A stretch of 64,000 nucleotides of DNA from Solimonas sp040754295 (GTDB lineage Bacteria; Pseudomonadota; Gammaproteobacteria; Nevskiales; Nevskiaceae). A program made the translations under genes and the position numbers. The stretch covers positions 1 through 64,000 of the forward strand of contig JBFMCQ010000008.1 of NCBI GenBank assembly GCA_040754295.1, read 5' to 3'. This document shows, piece after piece, positions 6,987-15,493 of the stretch; position 1 is the first letter of the stretch, and each line of letters begins with the position of its first letter. The notes below the pieces were generated by a model. It did no database searches. It saw only the letters and a program-made list of their open reading frames with translations, and was not told the DNA's origin.

Positions 6987-8849
6987 CTACACGATGATGC
7001 GCGGTTTTTCGCCGAGCCCGCCGAGCACCAGCGCATTGAGCCGCTTGACGAACGCCGCCGGGTCTTCCAGCTGCCCGCCCTCGGCGAGCACCGCCTGGCC
7101 GTAGAGCAGCTCGACCAGATCGCCGAAGGCCGCATCGTCGGCGGCCTCCTTGAGACGCTCGACCAGCGGATGTCCGCCGTTGAGCTCGAGGATCGGCTTG
7201 GACGCCGGCACGTGCTCGCCGGCGCGCTTGAGTAGCTCCTCGAGCCGGCGCGACAGGCCGTGCTCGCTGGCGACGAGACAGGATGGCGATTCGGTCAGCC
7301 GCGGTGACAGGCGCACCGCTTCGACGCGTGCGCCCAGCAGCTTCTGCGCGCGCTCCAGTACCTCGCGGTACTCGCCTTCGAGGCGTGCCTTCTCCGGCGT
7401 TTCGATCTTGCTCTCGACGTCCTTGGACGCACGCGCGACCGACTCCAGCGGCTTGCCCTGATACTCGGCCAGATGCGCCACGACCCACTCGTCGATGCGG
7501 TCGACGAGCAGCAGCACCTCGTAGCCCTTGGCGCGGAAGCCTTCGAGATGCGGGCTGCTGCGCGCCGCAGCCAGTGTCTCCGCGGTGAGGTAGTAGATCT
7601 TGTCCTGCCCCGCCGCCATGCGGCCGAGGTAGGCGTCCAGCGTCGCCTCGGGCTTGTCCGTCTGCGTCGTCGAATGGAAGCGACACAGCCTGGCGATGCG
7701 CTCGCGATTGCCCGCGTCCTCGACCAGCCCCTCCTTGAACACCGGGCCGAAGGTCGCCCAGAACTTCGCATAGTCCTCGGGGCGCGTCGACGCCAGCTCG
7801 TCGAGCAGATCGAGCACCCGCTTGGTCAGCGCCGAGCGGATCTTCTCGACCGTGCGGTTGTTCTGCAGGATCTCGCGCGACACGTTGAGCGGCAGATCCG
7901 CGGTGTCGACCAGGCCGCGCACGAAGCGCAGATACGCCGGCAGCAGCTCCGCCGCCTTGTCCATGATGAACACACGCTTGACGTAGAGCTGCACGCCGCG
8001 CGTGTGCTCGCGGTCCCATAGATCGAACGGCGCCTGCGTCGGGATGTAGAGCAGCGAGGTGTATTCGAGCGTGCCCTCGACGCGGTGATGGGCCCAGGCC
8101 AACGGCTCGTCGAAGCCGTGCGCCAGATGCTGATAGAACTGCTTGTAGTCCTCGTCCTTGAGCTCGGTTTTCGGCCGCGTCCAGAACGCGCGCGCCTGAT
8201 TCAGCGTTTCCGGCTCGCCCTTCTCTTTCCTCAGCCGGATCGGCACACCGATGTGGTCGGAGTAGCGGCGCACGATCGCGCGCAGGCGGTAGTCCTCGAG
8301 GAATTCGCGCGCGTCGTCGCGCAGATGCAGGATCACCTCGGTGCCGCGGTCGGTCTTGAACGACGGCTCGACCGTGAACTCGCCCTGCCCGTCCGACTCC
8401 CAGCGCACGGCCTCGTCGTCGCCGGCACGCTTGCTCAGCACCGTGACCTTGTCGGCGACGATGAACGCCGAATAGAAACCGACGCCGAACTGGCCGATCA
8501 GCTGCGCGTCCTTTTTCTGGTCGCCGGTCATCGCGTCGAGGAAGCGCCGCGTGCCGGAGCGTGCGATCGTGCCGAGGTTGTCGATCACCTCGTCGCGCGA
8601 CATGCCGACACCGTTGTCCTTGACCGTCAGCGTGCCGCTGGCCGGGTCCGGGACGAGCTCGATCGCCAGCTCGTCGCCGCCGAGCAGCTCCGGTTTGTCG
8701 ATCGCCAGAAAGCGCAGCTTGTCGCAGGCGTCGGAAGCGTTCGAAATCAGCTCGCGCAGGAAGATCTCGCGGTTGGAGTACAGCGAGTGGATCATCAGGT
8801 GCAGCAACTGCCGCACCTCGGCCTGGAACTCTCTCTTTTCGCTTGTCAT
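6987..8849 (-). CDS. htpG: Molecular chaperone HtpG (Hsp90)
   Basis: This is the cytosolic Hsp90-family ATPase that remodels client proteins. The 620-residue protein begins with 'REFQAEVRQLLHLMIHSLYSN', has the ATP-lid and Bergerat-fold motifs 'ELISNASDACDKL', 'DNGVGM' and 'IGQFGVGFYSAF', the middle-domain arginine region 'LPLNVSREILQNN', and a dimerisation domain. Length is normal. It stands alone on the minus strand and converges with the NlpC gene. Confidence 0.97.
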   Translation of the reverse strand: MTSEKREFQAEVRQLLHLMIHSLYSNREIFLRELISNASDACDKLRFLAIDKPELLGGDELAIELVPDPASGTLTVKDNGVGMSRDEVIDNLGTIARSGTRRFLDAMTGDQKKDAQLIGQFGVGFYSAFIVADKVTVLSKRAGDDEAVRWESDGQGEFTVEPSFKTDRGTEVILHLRDDAREFLEDYRLRAIVRRYSDHIGVPIRLRKEKGEPETLNQARAFWTRPKTELKDEDYKQFYQHLAHGFDEPLAWAHHRVEGTLEYTSLLYIPTQAPFDLWDREHTRGVQLYVKRVFIMDKAAELLPAYLRFVRGLVDTADLPLNVSREILQNNRTVEKIRSALTKRVLDLLDELASTRPEDYAKFWATFGPVFKEGLVEDAGNRERIARLCRFHSTTQTDKPEATLDAYLGRMAAGQDKIYYLTAETLAAARSSPHLEGFRAKGYEVLLLVDRIDEWVVAHLAEYQGKPLESVARASKDVESKIETPEKARLEGEYREVLERAQKLLGARVEAVRLSPRLTESPSCLVASEHGLSRRLEELLKRAGEHVPASKPILELNGGHPLVERLKEAADDAAFGDLVELLYGQAVLAEGGQLEDPAAFVKRLNALVLGGLGEKPRIIV

Positions 8850-8915
8850 GACGTGCTGGAAACGGACCCCGCGGCTGGGGGTGGGGACGTTGTTGCGCTA
8901 TTCAAGAGTCGCCGC

Positions 8916-8953
8916 GATGCGGTTCGCTGCGCGCACCGCTGGCGGACCGCATC
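8916..8953. repeat. Palindromic GATGCGGTTCGCT repeat
   Basis: The segment starts GATGCGGTTCGCTGC and ends GGACCGCATC, so its ends are complementary. It is a second copy of the module at 6887-6918. It lies in the 160-bp gap upstream of htpG and downstream of fba, which holds no gene that I can see. Confidence 0.6.
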
Positions 8954-9010
8954 GATCCAAGGTGCGCCCGAAGCGCCGCGGCCCAAACGCGGCGCCGACG
9001 GTCAGGAGGC

Positions 9011-10024
9011 TCAGGCCGCCTTTTCCAGCGCCTCGCTCCACTTACCCTGCGTGGCCAGCCCGTTCATCTTCGCGCGGTGCAGATGCGCCTTCTTGCCGGC
9101 CTCGACGTTCGAGCCATTCCAGGCCTTCAGCGCCGCGGCCTGCAGCGCGCGGCCGTAGGAGTACGTCAGGCGCCACGGGTGCGGGCCCAGCTTGTTCATG
9201 ATGTCGAGGTGGATCGTCGCATCGAGATCCGATTGGCCGCCCGAGAGAAACGCGATACCCGGCACTGCCGGGGGCACGTGGCGCCTGAGCGTTCGCAGCG
9301 TCGCCTTCGCCACCGTTTCGTGATCCGCCTGCACCGGACACTTCTTGCCCGAGATCACCATGTTCGGCTTGAGCACCATGCCTTCGAGCACGATGCGCTG
9401 GCGGAACAACTGGTCGAACACCGCGGCGAGCGTGCGATTGGTGACCTCCTCGCAGACCTCGATCGTGTTGTCGGCGTCCATCAGCACTTCCGGCTCGACG
9501 ATCGGCACGAGGTCGGCTTCCTGGCACAGCGCGGCGTAGCGCGCGAGCGCGTGCGCGTTCGTGTCGATGCAGTAGTCGCTGGGAATGCCGTCACCGATCG
9601 TGATCACCGCGCGCCACTTGGCGAAGCGCGCACCGGCTTCCTTGTACTTCACGAGGCGCTCGCGCAGGCCGTCCAGCCCTTCGGTGATCGTCTCGCCCGG
9701 CGCGCCGGCGAGCGGCTTGGCGCCCTTGTCGACCTTGATACCCGGCACGATGCCCTTGGACGCCAGCAGCTTCGGAAACGGCGTGCCGTCGAGCGACGAC
9801 TGGAACAGCGTCTCCTCGAACAGGATCACGCCGCTGATGTACTGCTCGAAGCCCGGCGTCGTGAACAGCATGTCGCGATAGGCGCGGCGGTTCGGCTCGG
9901 TGTTCTCCAGATTGATGCTTTTGAAGCGCTTCTCGATCGTGCCCGTGCTCTCGTCGGCCGCGAGAATGCCGCGGCCTTCGGCCACCATGGCCTTGGCGGT
10001 CTCGTGCAATACCTGCTCGTTCAT
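9011..10024 (-). CDS. Class I fructose-bisphosphate aldolase
   Basis: The enzyme cleaves fructose 1,6-bisphosphate in glycolysis through a Schiff base. The 337-residue protein shows 'GRGILAADESTGTI' near the N-terminus, 'KWRAVITIG', and the Schiff-base lysine in 'GMVLKPNMV', all typical of the vertebrate-like class I family. The ATG at 10024 is preceded by GGAGAG; an in-frame ATG further up (10075) lacks one and would add an unrelated leader. It is a monocistronic minus-strand gene. Class I enzymes are less common than class II in Gammaproteobacteria but not rare. Confidence 0.95.
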   Translation of the reverse strand: MNEQVLHETAKAMVAEGRGILAADESTGTIEKRFKSINLENTEPNRRAYRDMLFTTPGFEQYISGVILFEETLFQSSLDGTPFPKLLASKGIVPGIKVDKGAKPLAGAPGETITEGLDGLRERLVKYKEAGARFAKWRAVITIGDGIPSDYCIDTNAHALARYAALCQEADLVPIVEPEVLMDADNTIEVCEEVTNRTLAAVFDQLFRQRIVLEGMVLKPNMVISGKKCPVQADHETVAKATLRTLRRHVPPAVPGIAFLSGGQSDLDATIHLDIMNKLGPHPWRLTYSYGRALQAAALKAWNGSNVEAGKKAHLHRAKMNGLATQGKWSEALEKAA

Positions 10025-10154
10025 AACTCTCCGCTCCGCGATCTGGTCCAACAGGAAGCCGGAATGCTCCGGCAAAGGAACTGAATTTTAGCGGAACCGA
10101 CTCGCAGCGGTCAGCCCGATCGGCGAGCTTCCGCTAGAATCGCGCCCGCTTCTG

Positions 10155-10200
10155 CTTGTTTTGAAAGTCGCGGGCACGGTCGGCCCCGGCTCGCGCAGGG
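10155..10200. repeat. CTTGTTTTGAAAGTCG dispersed repeat
   Basis: This copy of the block CTTGTTTTGAAAGTCGCGGG is followed by a GC-rich tail. Related copies lie at 6936, 26240 and, more diverged, about 30428. It falls in the 302-bp gap between fba and tRNA-Ser. That gap also holds a TAGAAT hexamer (10135-10140) with a GC-rich stretch after it and several GC-rich hairpins; I see no gene in it apart from the tRNA. Confidence 0.65.
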
Positions 10201-10326
10201 GTGAAAGGACACGCTTCGCCAGTGCCGGTGGCACGCGCGGCGTCCACGACCGGCCACGGATGGCCGGCCAGGGGCCGGCCGAGAGGCGCGGGGTGGCACC
10301 AGGGACGGCATATGGCTGCATTCTTT

Positions 10327-10414
10327 GGAGAGGTGGCAGAGCGGTCGAATGCGGCGGTCTTGAAAACCGTTGAACCGAAAGGTTCCGTGGGTTCGAATCC
10401 CACCCTCTCCACCA
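10327..10414 (+). tRNA. tRNA-Ser (anticodon UGA)
   Basis: The acceptor strand GGAGAGG pairs with CCTCTCC; the anticodon arm has loop CTTGAAA (anticodon TGA); a long variable arm (class II) and the T loop GTTCGAATC follow. The CCA tail is encoded. The base before CCA is A, so the discriminator appears to be A73, whereas the second tRNA-Ser of this window has G73. It reads UCA and, by wobble, other UCN codons. Confidence 0.95.
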
Positions 10415-10422
10415 TTGCGCAT

Positions 10423-11121
10423 TCAGGCGCGGCTGGCGAGCGCCGCGCGCAGCGCGTCCGGCTTCACCAGGATGCCCTGCCGCTGGTAACGCTTGCGGCT
10501 GCGGCTGAAGCGCATGACGACGGCGTGTATCGGGCTCAGGGCTTTGGCGCGACGGCTTACGAGAGCGTCGCCCGCTGGCAGGAACTCGAGGTCGCCCAGC
10601 CCCACGCAGCGCAGACACGCCGGTCCTGGCGGCTCCATGACCAGGAATGCGCCGCTGCCGCCGCAGCGGTGGCACTTCCAGTCGCCGGTCGGCTCGATGA
10701 CCACCAGCTCCGGCTGCGCCGCCTCGGCCTGCAACCGCTGGCGCTTCTTCTCGGACAGCGTGGGCGACAGCCAGTGCGTGCGATAGGCGCGCTCGATCTC
10801 GGCGTCGCCGGTCTTGCTGAAGCGCAGCGCAGACCGCTGCGGCGTGCGCGCGACATAGGCTGTTTCGCTGGGCCGCAAACCTTGCTCGCGCGCCCAGATG
10901 TGGAGCATCTTCATCGCCGCCGAGATCCGCGACAGATTGGTCTGGAGCACGTCTTCCAGGCACGCCACCTGGCCGGTTCGCCAGCGCTTGTGATTCGACG
11001 GATCGAGCCAGCCGATACCAAGCAGCACATCCAGCGCGCTGACGTAAGCTTGGCGCGCCAAGGCAGCAGCGGCCGCCTGTGTGACCCTCTGTCTCAATTT
11101 GTCTTCGTGGTTCGGATGCAT
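10423..11121 (-). CDS. Zinc-ribbon protein of unknown function, DUF2293-like
   Basis: The 232-residue protein has a central zinc-ribbon-like pair, 'CHRCGGSG' and 'CLRCVGLG', and a C-terminal basic segment 'RFSRSRKRYQRQGILV' that I associate with the uncharacterised DUF2293 family. The N-terminal 90 residues look helical. The ATG at 11121 is the best start in the long open frame, since the frame above it overlaps the divergent gene's promoter. Its stop lies 8 bp past tRNA-Ser on the other strand. No enzymatic motif is visible, so nucleic-acid binding is only a guess. The family match is from memory. Confidence 0.65.
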   Translation of the reverse strand: MHPNHEDKLRQRVTQAAAAALARQAYVSALDVLLGIGWLDPSNHKRWRTGQVACLEDVLQTNLSRISAAMKMLHIWAREQGLRPSETAYVARTPQRSALRFSKTGDAEIERAYRTHWLSPTLSEKKRQRLQAEAAQPELVVIEPTGDWKCHRCGGSGAFLVMEPPGPACLRCVGLGDLEFLPAGDALVSRRAKALSPIHAVVMRFSRSRKRYQRQGILVKPDALRAALASRA

Positions 11122-11215
11122 CGCCGTTGATCCTGCCGGGCCGGCGCCCGGCGCTCGCGGGAGCAAGCTCATCATAGGCAGCGCCGGCGGTATAGTGCGA
11201 GGCGGAGTGACGGCA

Positions 11216-11947
11216 ATGAGTGCCTTGCGGATTTCCGCCGCGCTGCTCGCCGCGACGACGGCGATCGCCGCGGCGCAGAGCGATGAGTACGCGCGCGAGC
11301 GTGCGGCGCTGCTGCGCGAGATCGAGCGCACCGTGACGCAGACCGCGCGCGAGACCGGGCGCGCGCAGCTGGATCGGCGCGTGCTCGAGGTGCTCGGACG
11401 GCTGCCGCGGCAGCTGTTCGTGCCTTCGGCGCTGCGCGACAGCGCCTACGACAACCGGCCGCTGCCGATCGGCCACGGCCAGACGATCTCGCAGCCGTAC
11501 ATCGTCGCCTTGATGACCGACCTGCTGCAGCCGCAGCCGGACGACGTGGTGCTGGAGATCGGCACCGGCTCGGGCTACCAGGCGGCGGTGCTCGCCGAGC
11601 TGGTGCGCAAGGTCTACACGATCGAGATCATCGCGCCGCTCGGCGAGCAGGCCCGCGAACGGCTGGCGCAGCTGGGCTACAAGAACATCGAGACGCGCAT
11701 CGCCGACGGCTATCACGGCTGGCCCGAACACGCGCCGTTCGACGGCATCGTCGTCACCGCCGCGGCGGCGCAGATTCCGCCGCCGCTGATCCGGCAGCTC
11801 CGGCCCGGCGGGCGCATGGTGATTCCGGTCGGCTCGGCGTTCTTTGCGCAGACGCTGATGCTCGTCGAGAAGGACGACGACGGCATGGTGCGCAGTCGCG
11901 AGATTCTGCCGGTGCGCTTCGTACCCCTGACCGGCCAGAGCCCGTAG
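11216..11947 (+). CDS. pcm: Exported protein-L-isoaspartate O-methyltransferase
   Basis: The enzyme methylates L-isoaspartyl residues in damaged proteins using S-adenosylmethionine. The 243-residue protein has the family motifs 'RQLFVP', 'IGHGQTISQPYIVALM', the SAM-binding 'LEIGTGSGYQAAVL' (113-126) and 'FDGIVVTAAA'. It is longer than E. coli Pcm (208 residues) at the N-terminus, where residues 1-20 look like a signal peptide ending AIAAA before 'QSDEY', so it is probably periplasmic. GGAG precedes the ATG. The next gene follows after 15 bp. Confidence 0.88.
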   Translation: MSALRISAALLAATTAIAAAQSDEYARERAALLREIERTVTQTARETGRAQLDRRVLEVLGRLPRQLFVPSALRDSAYDNRPLPIGHGQTISQPYIVALMTDLLQPQPDDVVLEIGTGSGYQAAVLAELVRKVYTIEIIAPLGEQARERLAQLGYKNIETRIADGYHGWPEHAPFDGIVVTAAAAQIPPPLIRQLRPGGRMVIPVGSAFFAQTLMLVEKDDDGMVRSREILPVRFVPLTGQSP

Positions 11948-11962
11948 CGGCGTGCCGGCACG

Positions 11963-14356
11963 GTGAGCGCCGGCCTGCGCCTGTACCTGTCGGTCGGGCT
12001 GCTCTCGGCGGCGGCGCTGGCGTATCAGCTGTTGCTGCTGCGCCTGCTGGCGATCGTGCAGTGGTCGATGCTCGCCGGCACCGTCGTCAGTCTCGCGCTG
12101 CTCGGCCACGGCGCCTCGGGCACCGCGCTGGCGCTGCTGCGCGGCCGCGCCGCCGCGCTCGCGCCGCCGCTGTACGTCGCCGGCGCCGCGTGTTTCGCGC
12201 TCGCCGCGCCGCTGTGCTTCGCACTCGCACAGCGGTTGCCGTTCAATGCGCTGGAGCTCGCCTGGGACGCCGCGCAATGGCCGCGGCTCGCGGCGGTCTA
12301 CGGCCTGCTCGCGCTGCCGTTCTTCTTCGCGGCCGCGTGCTTCGGCCTCGCGTTCATCGCACGGGGTCGCGACATTGCGCGCGTCTATGCCGCCGATCTC
12401 GCCGGCGCGGCGCTCGGCGCCGCCGGGCTCACGCTGCTGCTCTGGTGGGCTTCACCGCAGACGATGCTGCGGCTCGTCGCGCTGCTCGCGGCGCTCGGCG
12501 CGGCACTGCGGCCGCTGCATCCGCACGCGCAGCGCCCGGCCGGCCGCCTGCAGCCCTATGCCCTCGCGCTCTTGGCCGGCGCGGTGCTGCTCGTGCCGGA
12601 ATCCTGGATCGCACCAAAGCCGTCGCCGTACAAGGGCGAGCAGCAGCTGCTCGCGGTCATCGGCGCGCGGCGGCTGGAGCAGCGCTCCAGCCCTTACGGC
12701 ACGCTCAGCGTCGTCGCCAGCCCGCGCGTGCCGCTGCGCCACGCGCCGGGGCTGTCGCTGCAGGCGAGCGCCGAGCCGCCGCCGCAGCTCGCGCTGTTCA
12801 CCGATGGCGATGCGATGACGGTGATCACCGCGCCCGGCGACCTGCGCTATCTCGCGCAGATGACCTCGGCGCTGCCCTACGCCCTGCGCGCGGCGCCGCG
12901 CGTGCTCGTGCTGGACAGCGGCGGCGGGGAGGCGGTGCGCCAGGCCTTCGCGCTCGGCGCCGTGGCCGTGACCGCGGTGGAGCCGAACCCGCAGCGGTTC
13001 GCGCTGGTGCGCGACGGCTATCGTGATGCCGGCGGCGCGGTCTACACCGGCCCGCGCGTGCGCGCCGTGGCCGCGGACCCGCGCGCATTTCTGCGCCGCG
13101 ACCGCGCGCGCTACGCGCTGATCCAGCTGCCGCCGGCGCAGTCCTTCGCCGGCAGCGGCGCGGGCGCGCTCGCTGGCGCCGAGGCCTATCTGTACACGGT
13201 GGAAGCGGTCGGCGACGCGCTGGATCGCCTCGCCGACGGCGGCTTGCTCGCGTACACGCAGTGGGAGCGCCTGCCGCCGCGCGAGAGCGTGAAACTGCTC
13301 GCGACCGTGATCGCGGCGCTGCGCGAGCGCGGCGTCGCCGCGCCCGGCGCCCGGCTGGCGATGATCCGCAGCTGGCAGACGAGCACGCTGATCGTCAAGA
13401 ACGGCGCGCTCGATGCGCGCGAGCAGTCCGCGATCCGCGCGTTCTGCGCGCGGCTGGGCTTCGATCTGGCGTATCTGCCGCGCATGGAAGCGGCCGAGGC
13501 CAACCGCTTCCACCGCACGGCGCGCCCCTACCTCTACGAAGCCGCGCAGGCGCTGCTCTCGCCGCAGGCCGACGCCTACATCGGGGACTACAAGTTCGAC
13601 GTCGCGCCGGCGCGCGACGACCGGCCGTTCTTCTTTCAGTTCTTCCGCTGGCGCACGCTGCCGGAGCTGCTCGGCCTGCGTGCGCAGGGCGGCGTCGCGC
13701 TGCTCGACGTCGGTTATCTGCTGGTTGTCGCGACCGCGGTGCAGGCGCTGCTGTACTCGCTGCTGCTGATCGGCCTGCCGCTGCTGTGGCTGCGCGGCGC
13801 CGCCGGCGACCCGCGCTGGCGCACCGGCCTGTACTTCGCGGCGCTCGGCCTGGCATTCCTGTTCATCGAGATCGTCTGGCTGCACCGGCTGGTGCTGCTG
13901 CTCGGACATCCGCTGCTGGCCGCGTCTGCGGGCCTGAGCGCCTTTCTGCTGTTCGCCGGCGCCGGCAGCGCGGCCGCGGAGCGCTGGCAGGCGCGCCTGC
14001 CGCGACACGCGATCGCCGCCGCGGCCGGCGCGCTGATCCTCTGGCTGCTGCTGCTCGAGGCGCTCTGGCCACGGCTCGTCGACGCCGCCGCCGTCTGGCC
14101 GCTGCCGCTGCGCGCGCTCGCCGCCGTGCTCGCGCTCGCGCCGCTGGCCGCGTGCATGGGCCTGCCGTTTCCGCTCGGCCTGAAGCGCGTGTCTGTGCAA
14201 GCGCCGCAGCTTCTGCCCTGGGCCTGGGGCATCAACGGCTGCATGTCCGTCTGCGCAGCCGTGCTCGCGAGCCTGCTCGCGATGCACTTCGGTTTTCAGA
14301 GCGTGCTGCTGGCCGCGGCGGCGCTGTACGCGCTCGCCGCGATGCTGCTGCGTTGA
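11963..14356 (+). CDS. Membrane-embedded spermidine-synthase-like protein
   Basis: The 797-residue protein has a block of hydrophobic helices (about 5-210), a soluble Rossmann-like domain (about 225-530) with 'VLVLDSGGGEAVRQA' and 'AVEPNP' resembling the binding motif of polyamine aminopropyltransferases, and a second helix block (about 570-797). The acidic catalytic motif of true spermidine synthases is not evident: the corresponding segment reads 'YALIQLPPAQSF'. A role in polyamine synthesis is therefore doubtful. It starts with GTG 15 bp after pcm and is probably cotranscribed. Another possibility is a membrane methyltransferase-like sensor or transporter. Confidence 0.7.
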   Translation: MSAGLRLYLSVGLLSAAALAYQLLLLRLLAIVQWSMLAGTVVSLALLGHGASGTALALLRGRAAALAPPLYVAGAACFALAAPLCFALAQRLPFNALELAWDAAQWPRLAAVYGLLALPFFFAAACFGLAFIARGRDIARVYAADLAGAALGAAGLTLLLWWASPQTMLRLVALLAALGAALRPLHPHAQRPAGRLQPYALALLAGAVLLVPESWIAPKPSPYKGEQQLLAVIGARRLEQRSSPYGTLSVVASPRVPLRHAPGLSLQASAEPPPQLALFTDGDAMTVITAPGDLRYLAQMTSALPYALRAAPRVLVLDSGGGEAVRQAFALGAVAVTAVEPNPQRFALVRDGYRDAGGAVYTGPRVRAVAADPRAFLRRDRARYALIQLPPAQSFAGSGAGALAGAEAYLYTVEAVGDALDRLADGGLLAYTQWERLPPRESVKLLATVIAALRERGVAAPGARLAMIRSWQTSTLIVKNGALDAREQSAIRAFCARLGFDLAYLPRMEAAEANRFHRTARPYLYEAAQALLSPQADAYIGDYKFDVAPARDDRPFFFQFFRWRTLPELLGLRAQGGVALLDVGYLLVVATAVQALLYSLLLIGLPLLWLRGAAGDPRWRTGLYFAALGLAFLFIEIVWLHRLVLLLGHPLLAASAGLSAFLLFAGAGSAAAERWQARLPRHAIAAAAGALILWLLLLEALWPRLVDAAAVWPLPLRALAAVLALAPLAACMGLPFPLGLKRVSVQAPQLLPWAWGINGCMSVCAAVLASLLAMHFGFQSVLLAAAALYALAAMLLR

Positions 14357-14474
14357 GGTGCCGCCGCGCCGAACTCCCCCAGCGTCGTGGGCGGAGAGCG
14401 TCCGCTGCAAGCCGCCTGCGCACTTCCCGAGCACCGGCGCGACTGCGCTCACCAGCGCAAAAAACCGAGCCGCG

Positions 14475-15392
14475 TCAGCGGCCTCGCACGTACGGATGCT
14501 GCGCGAAGAGCGCGGCGACCCAGTTGACGAACACGCGCAGCTTGGCGCTGAGGTGGCGGTTCTGCGGATAAACCGCGTAGACCGGATAGGGCTCCAGGTC
14601 CCAGTCGGTGAGGATCGGCACGAGGCTGCCCTCGTCGATATGGCGCTGCGCCATGAAGCGGGCGGTCTGCACGACACCGAGCCCGGCGATCGCGGCGACG
14701 ACGCCGGCGTAGCCTTCATTCACGGTCAGTGCGCAACGCGGCTGCACGTCGACGCTCTCCCCACCGCGCCGGAAGCCGAGCGGCGCGCGGCGCCCGCTCT
14801 GCGCGGTTGCGTAACCAACCGCGGCGTGCGGCGGGGCTTCGAGTTCCCGGGGATGCTCCGGCAGGCCTGCGCGCTCGAGATAGGCCGGCGCGGCGCAGGT
14901 CACCCAGCCCAGCTCGCCGACGCGGCGTGCGACCAGCGAGGAGTCGCCGAGCACACCGGCGCGGATGGCGCAGTCGACGTTGTCGCCGATCAGATCCACC
15001 GAGCGGTCGTCGATCCCCAGCTCGATGTGCACGTCCGGATAACGGGCGATGAATCCCGGCAGCGACGGCACAACGATCATGTTGGCGACGGAGGACGCGA
15101 CGTCGATGCGCAGGCGCCCCCGCGGGTTGACACGCGCGTTGCCGATGCCGGCTTCGATCTCGTCGAGCTCGTTGAGCAGCCGTCCGGTGCGCTCGTAGTA
15201 CGCCGCGCCGTCCGACGTGACCGAGACGCGCCGCGTCGTCCGGTTCAGCAGCTTGGTCTGCAGGCGCGCCTCCAGGCTCTGTACGAGCTTGGTCACGGTC
15301 GGCTTGGGCATGCCCAGAGAATCCGCCGCCTTGGTGAAGCTCCCCGCCTCGACGACCCGGGCGAAGACGCGAATGGCCTGAAGATGATCCAT
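14475..15392 (-). CDS. LysR-family transcriptional regulator
   Basis: The 305-residue protein has an N-terminal winged helix ('FARVVEAGSFTKAADSLGMPKPTVTKLVQSLE', in two parts around residues 10-40) followed by a substrate-binding domain, the CrgA/YhaJ-like subgroup of LysR regulators. The start ATG faces the divergent lpxR-like gene across 101 bp, so that gene is a plausible target. This is only the usual LysR arrangement; the ligand is unknown. Confidence 0.88.
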   Translation of the reverse strand: MDHLQAIRVFARVVEAGSFTKAADSLGMPKPTVTKLVQSLEARLQTKLLNRTTRRVSVTSDGAAYYERTGRLLNELDEIEAGIGNARVNPRGRLRIDVASSVANMIVVPSLPGFIARYPDVHIELGIDDRSVDLIGDNVDCAIRAGVLGDSSLVARRVGELGWVTCAAPAYLERAGLPEHPRELEAPPHAAVGYATAQSGRRAPLGFRRGGESVDVQPRCALTVNEGYAGVVAAIAGLGVVQTARFMAQRHIDEGSLVPILTDWDLEPYPVYAVYPQNRHLSAKLRVFVNWVAALFAQHPYVRGR

Positions 15393-15493
15393 GGCTGATT
15401 ATTTCACCGACAGAAACAAAGTTTCCACAAACGACGTTCTTATTTACCCATCTGTCGCCACCACGTTCGCTCTAAACGCCAAGGATCCAAGAA

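Noticed and set aside
10088..12277. Minus-strand frame of about 730 codons across tRNA-Ser, the zinc-ribbon gene and pcm
   Set aside because: It reads through a tRNA gene and antisense to pcm, has repetitive Arg/Gln composition and no recognisable domain.
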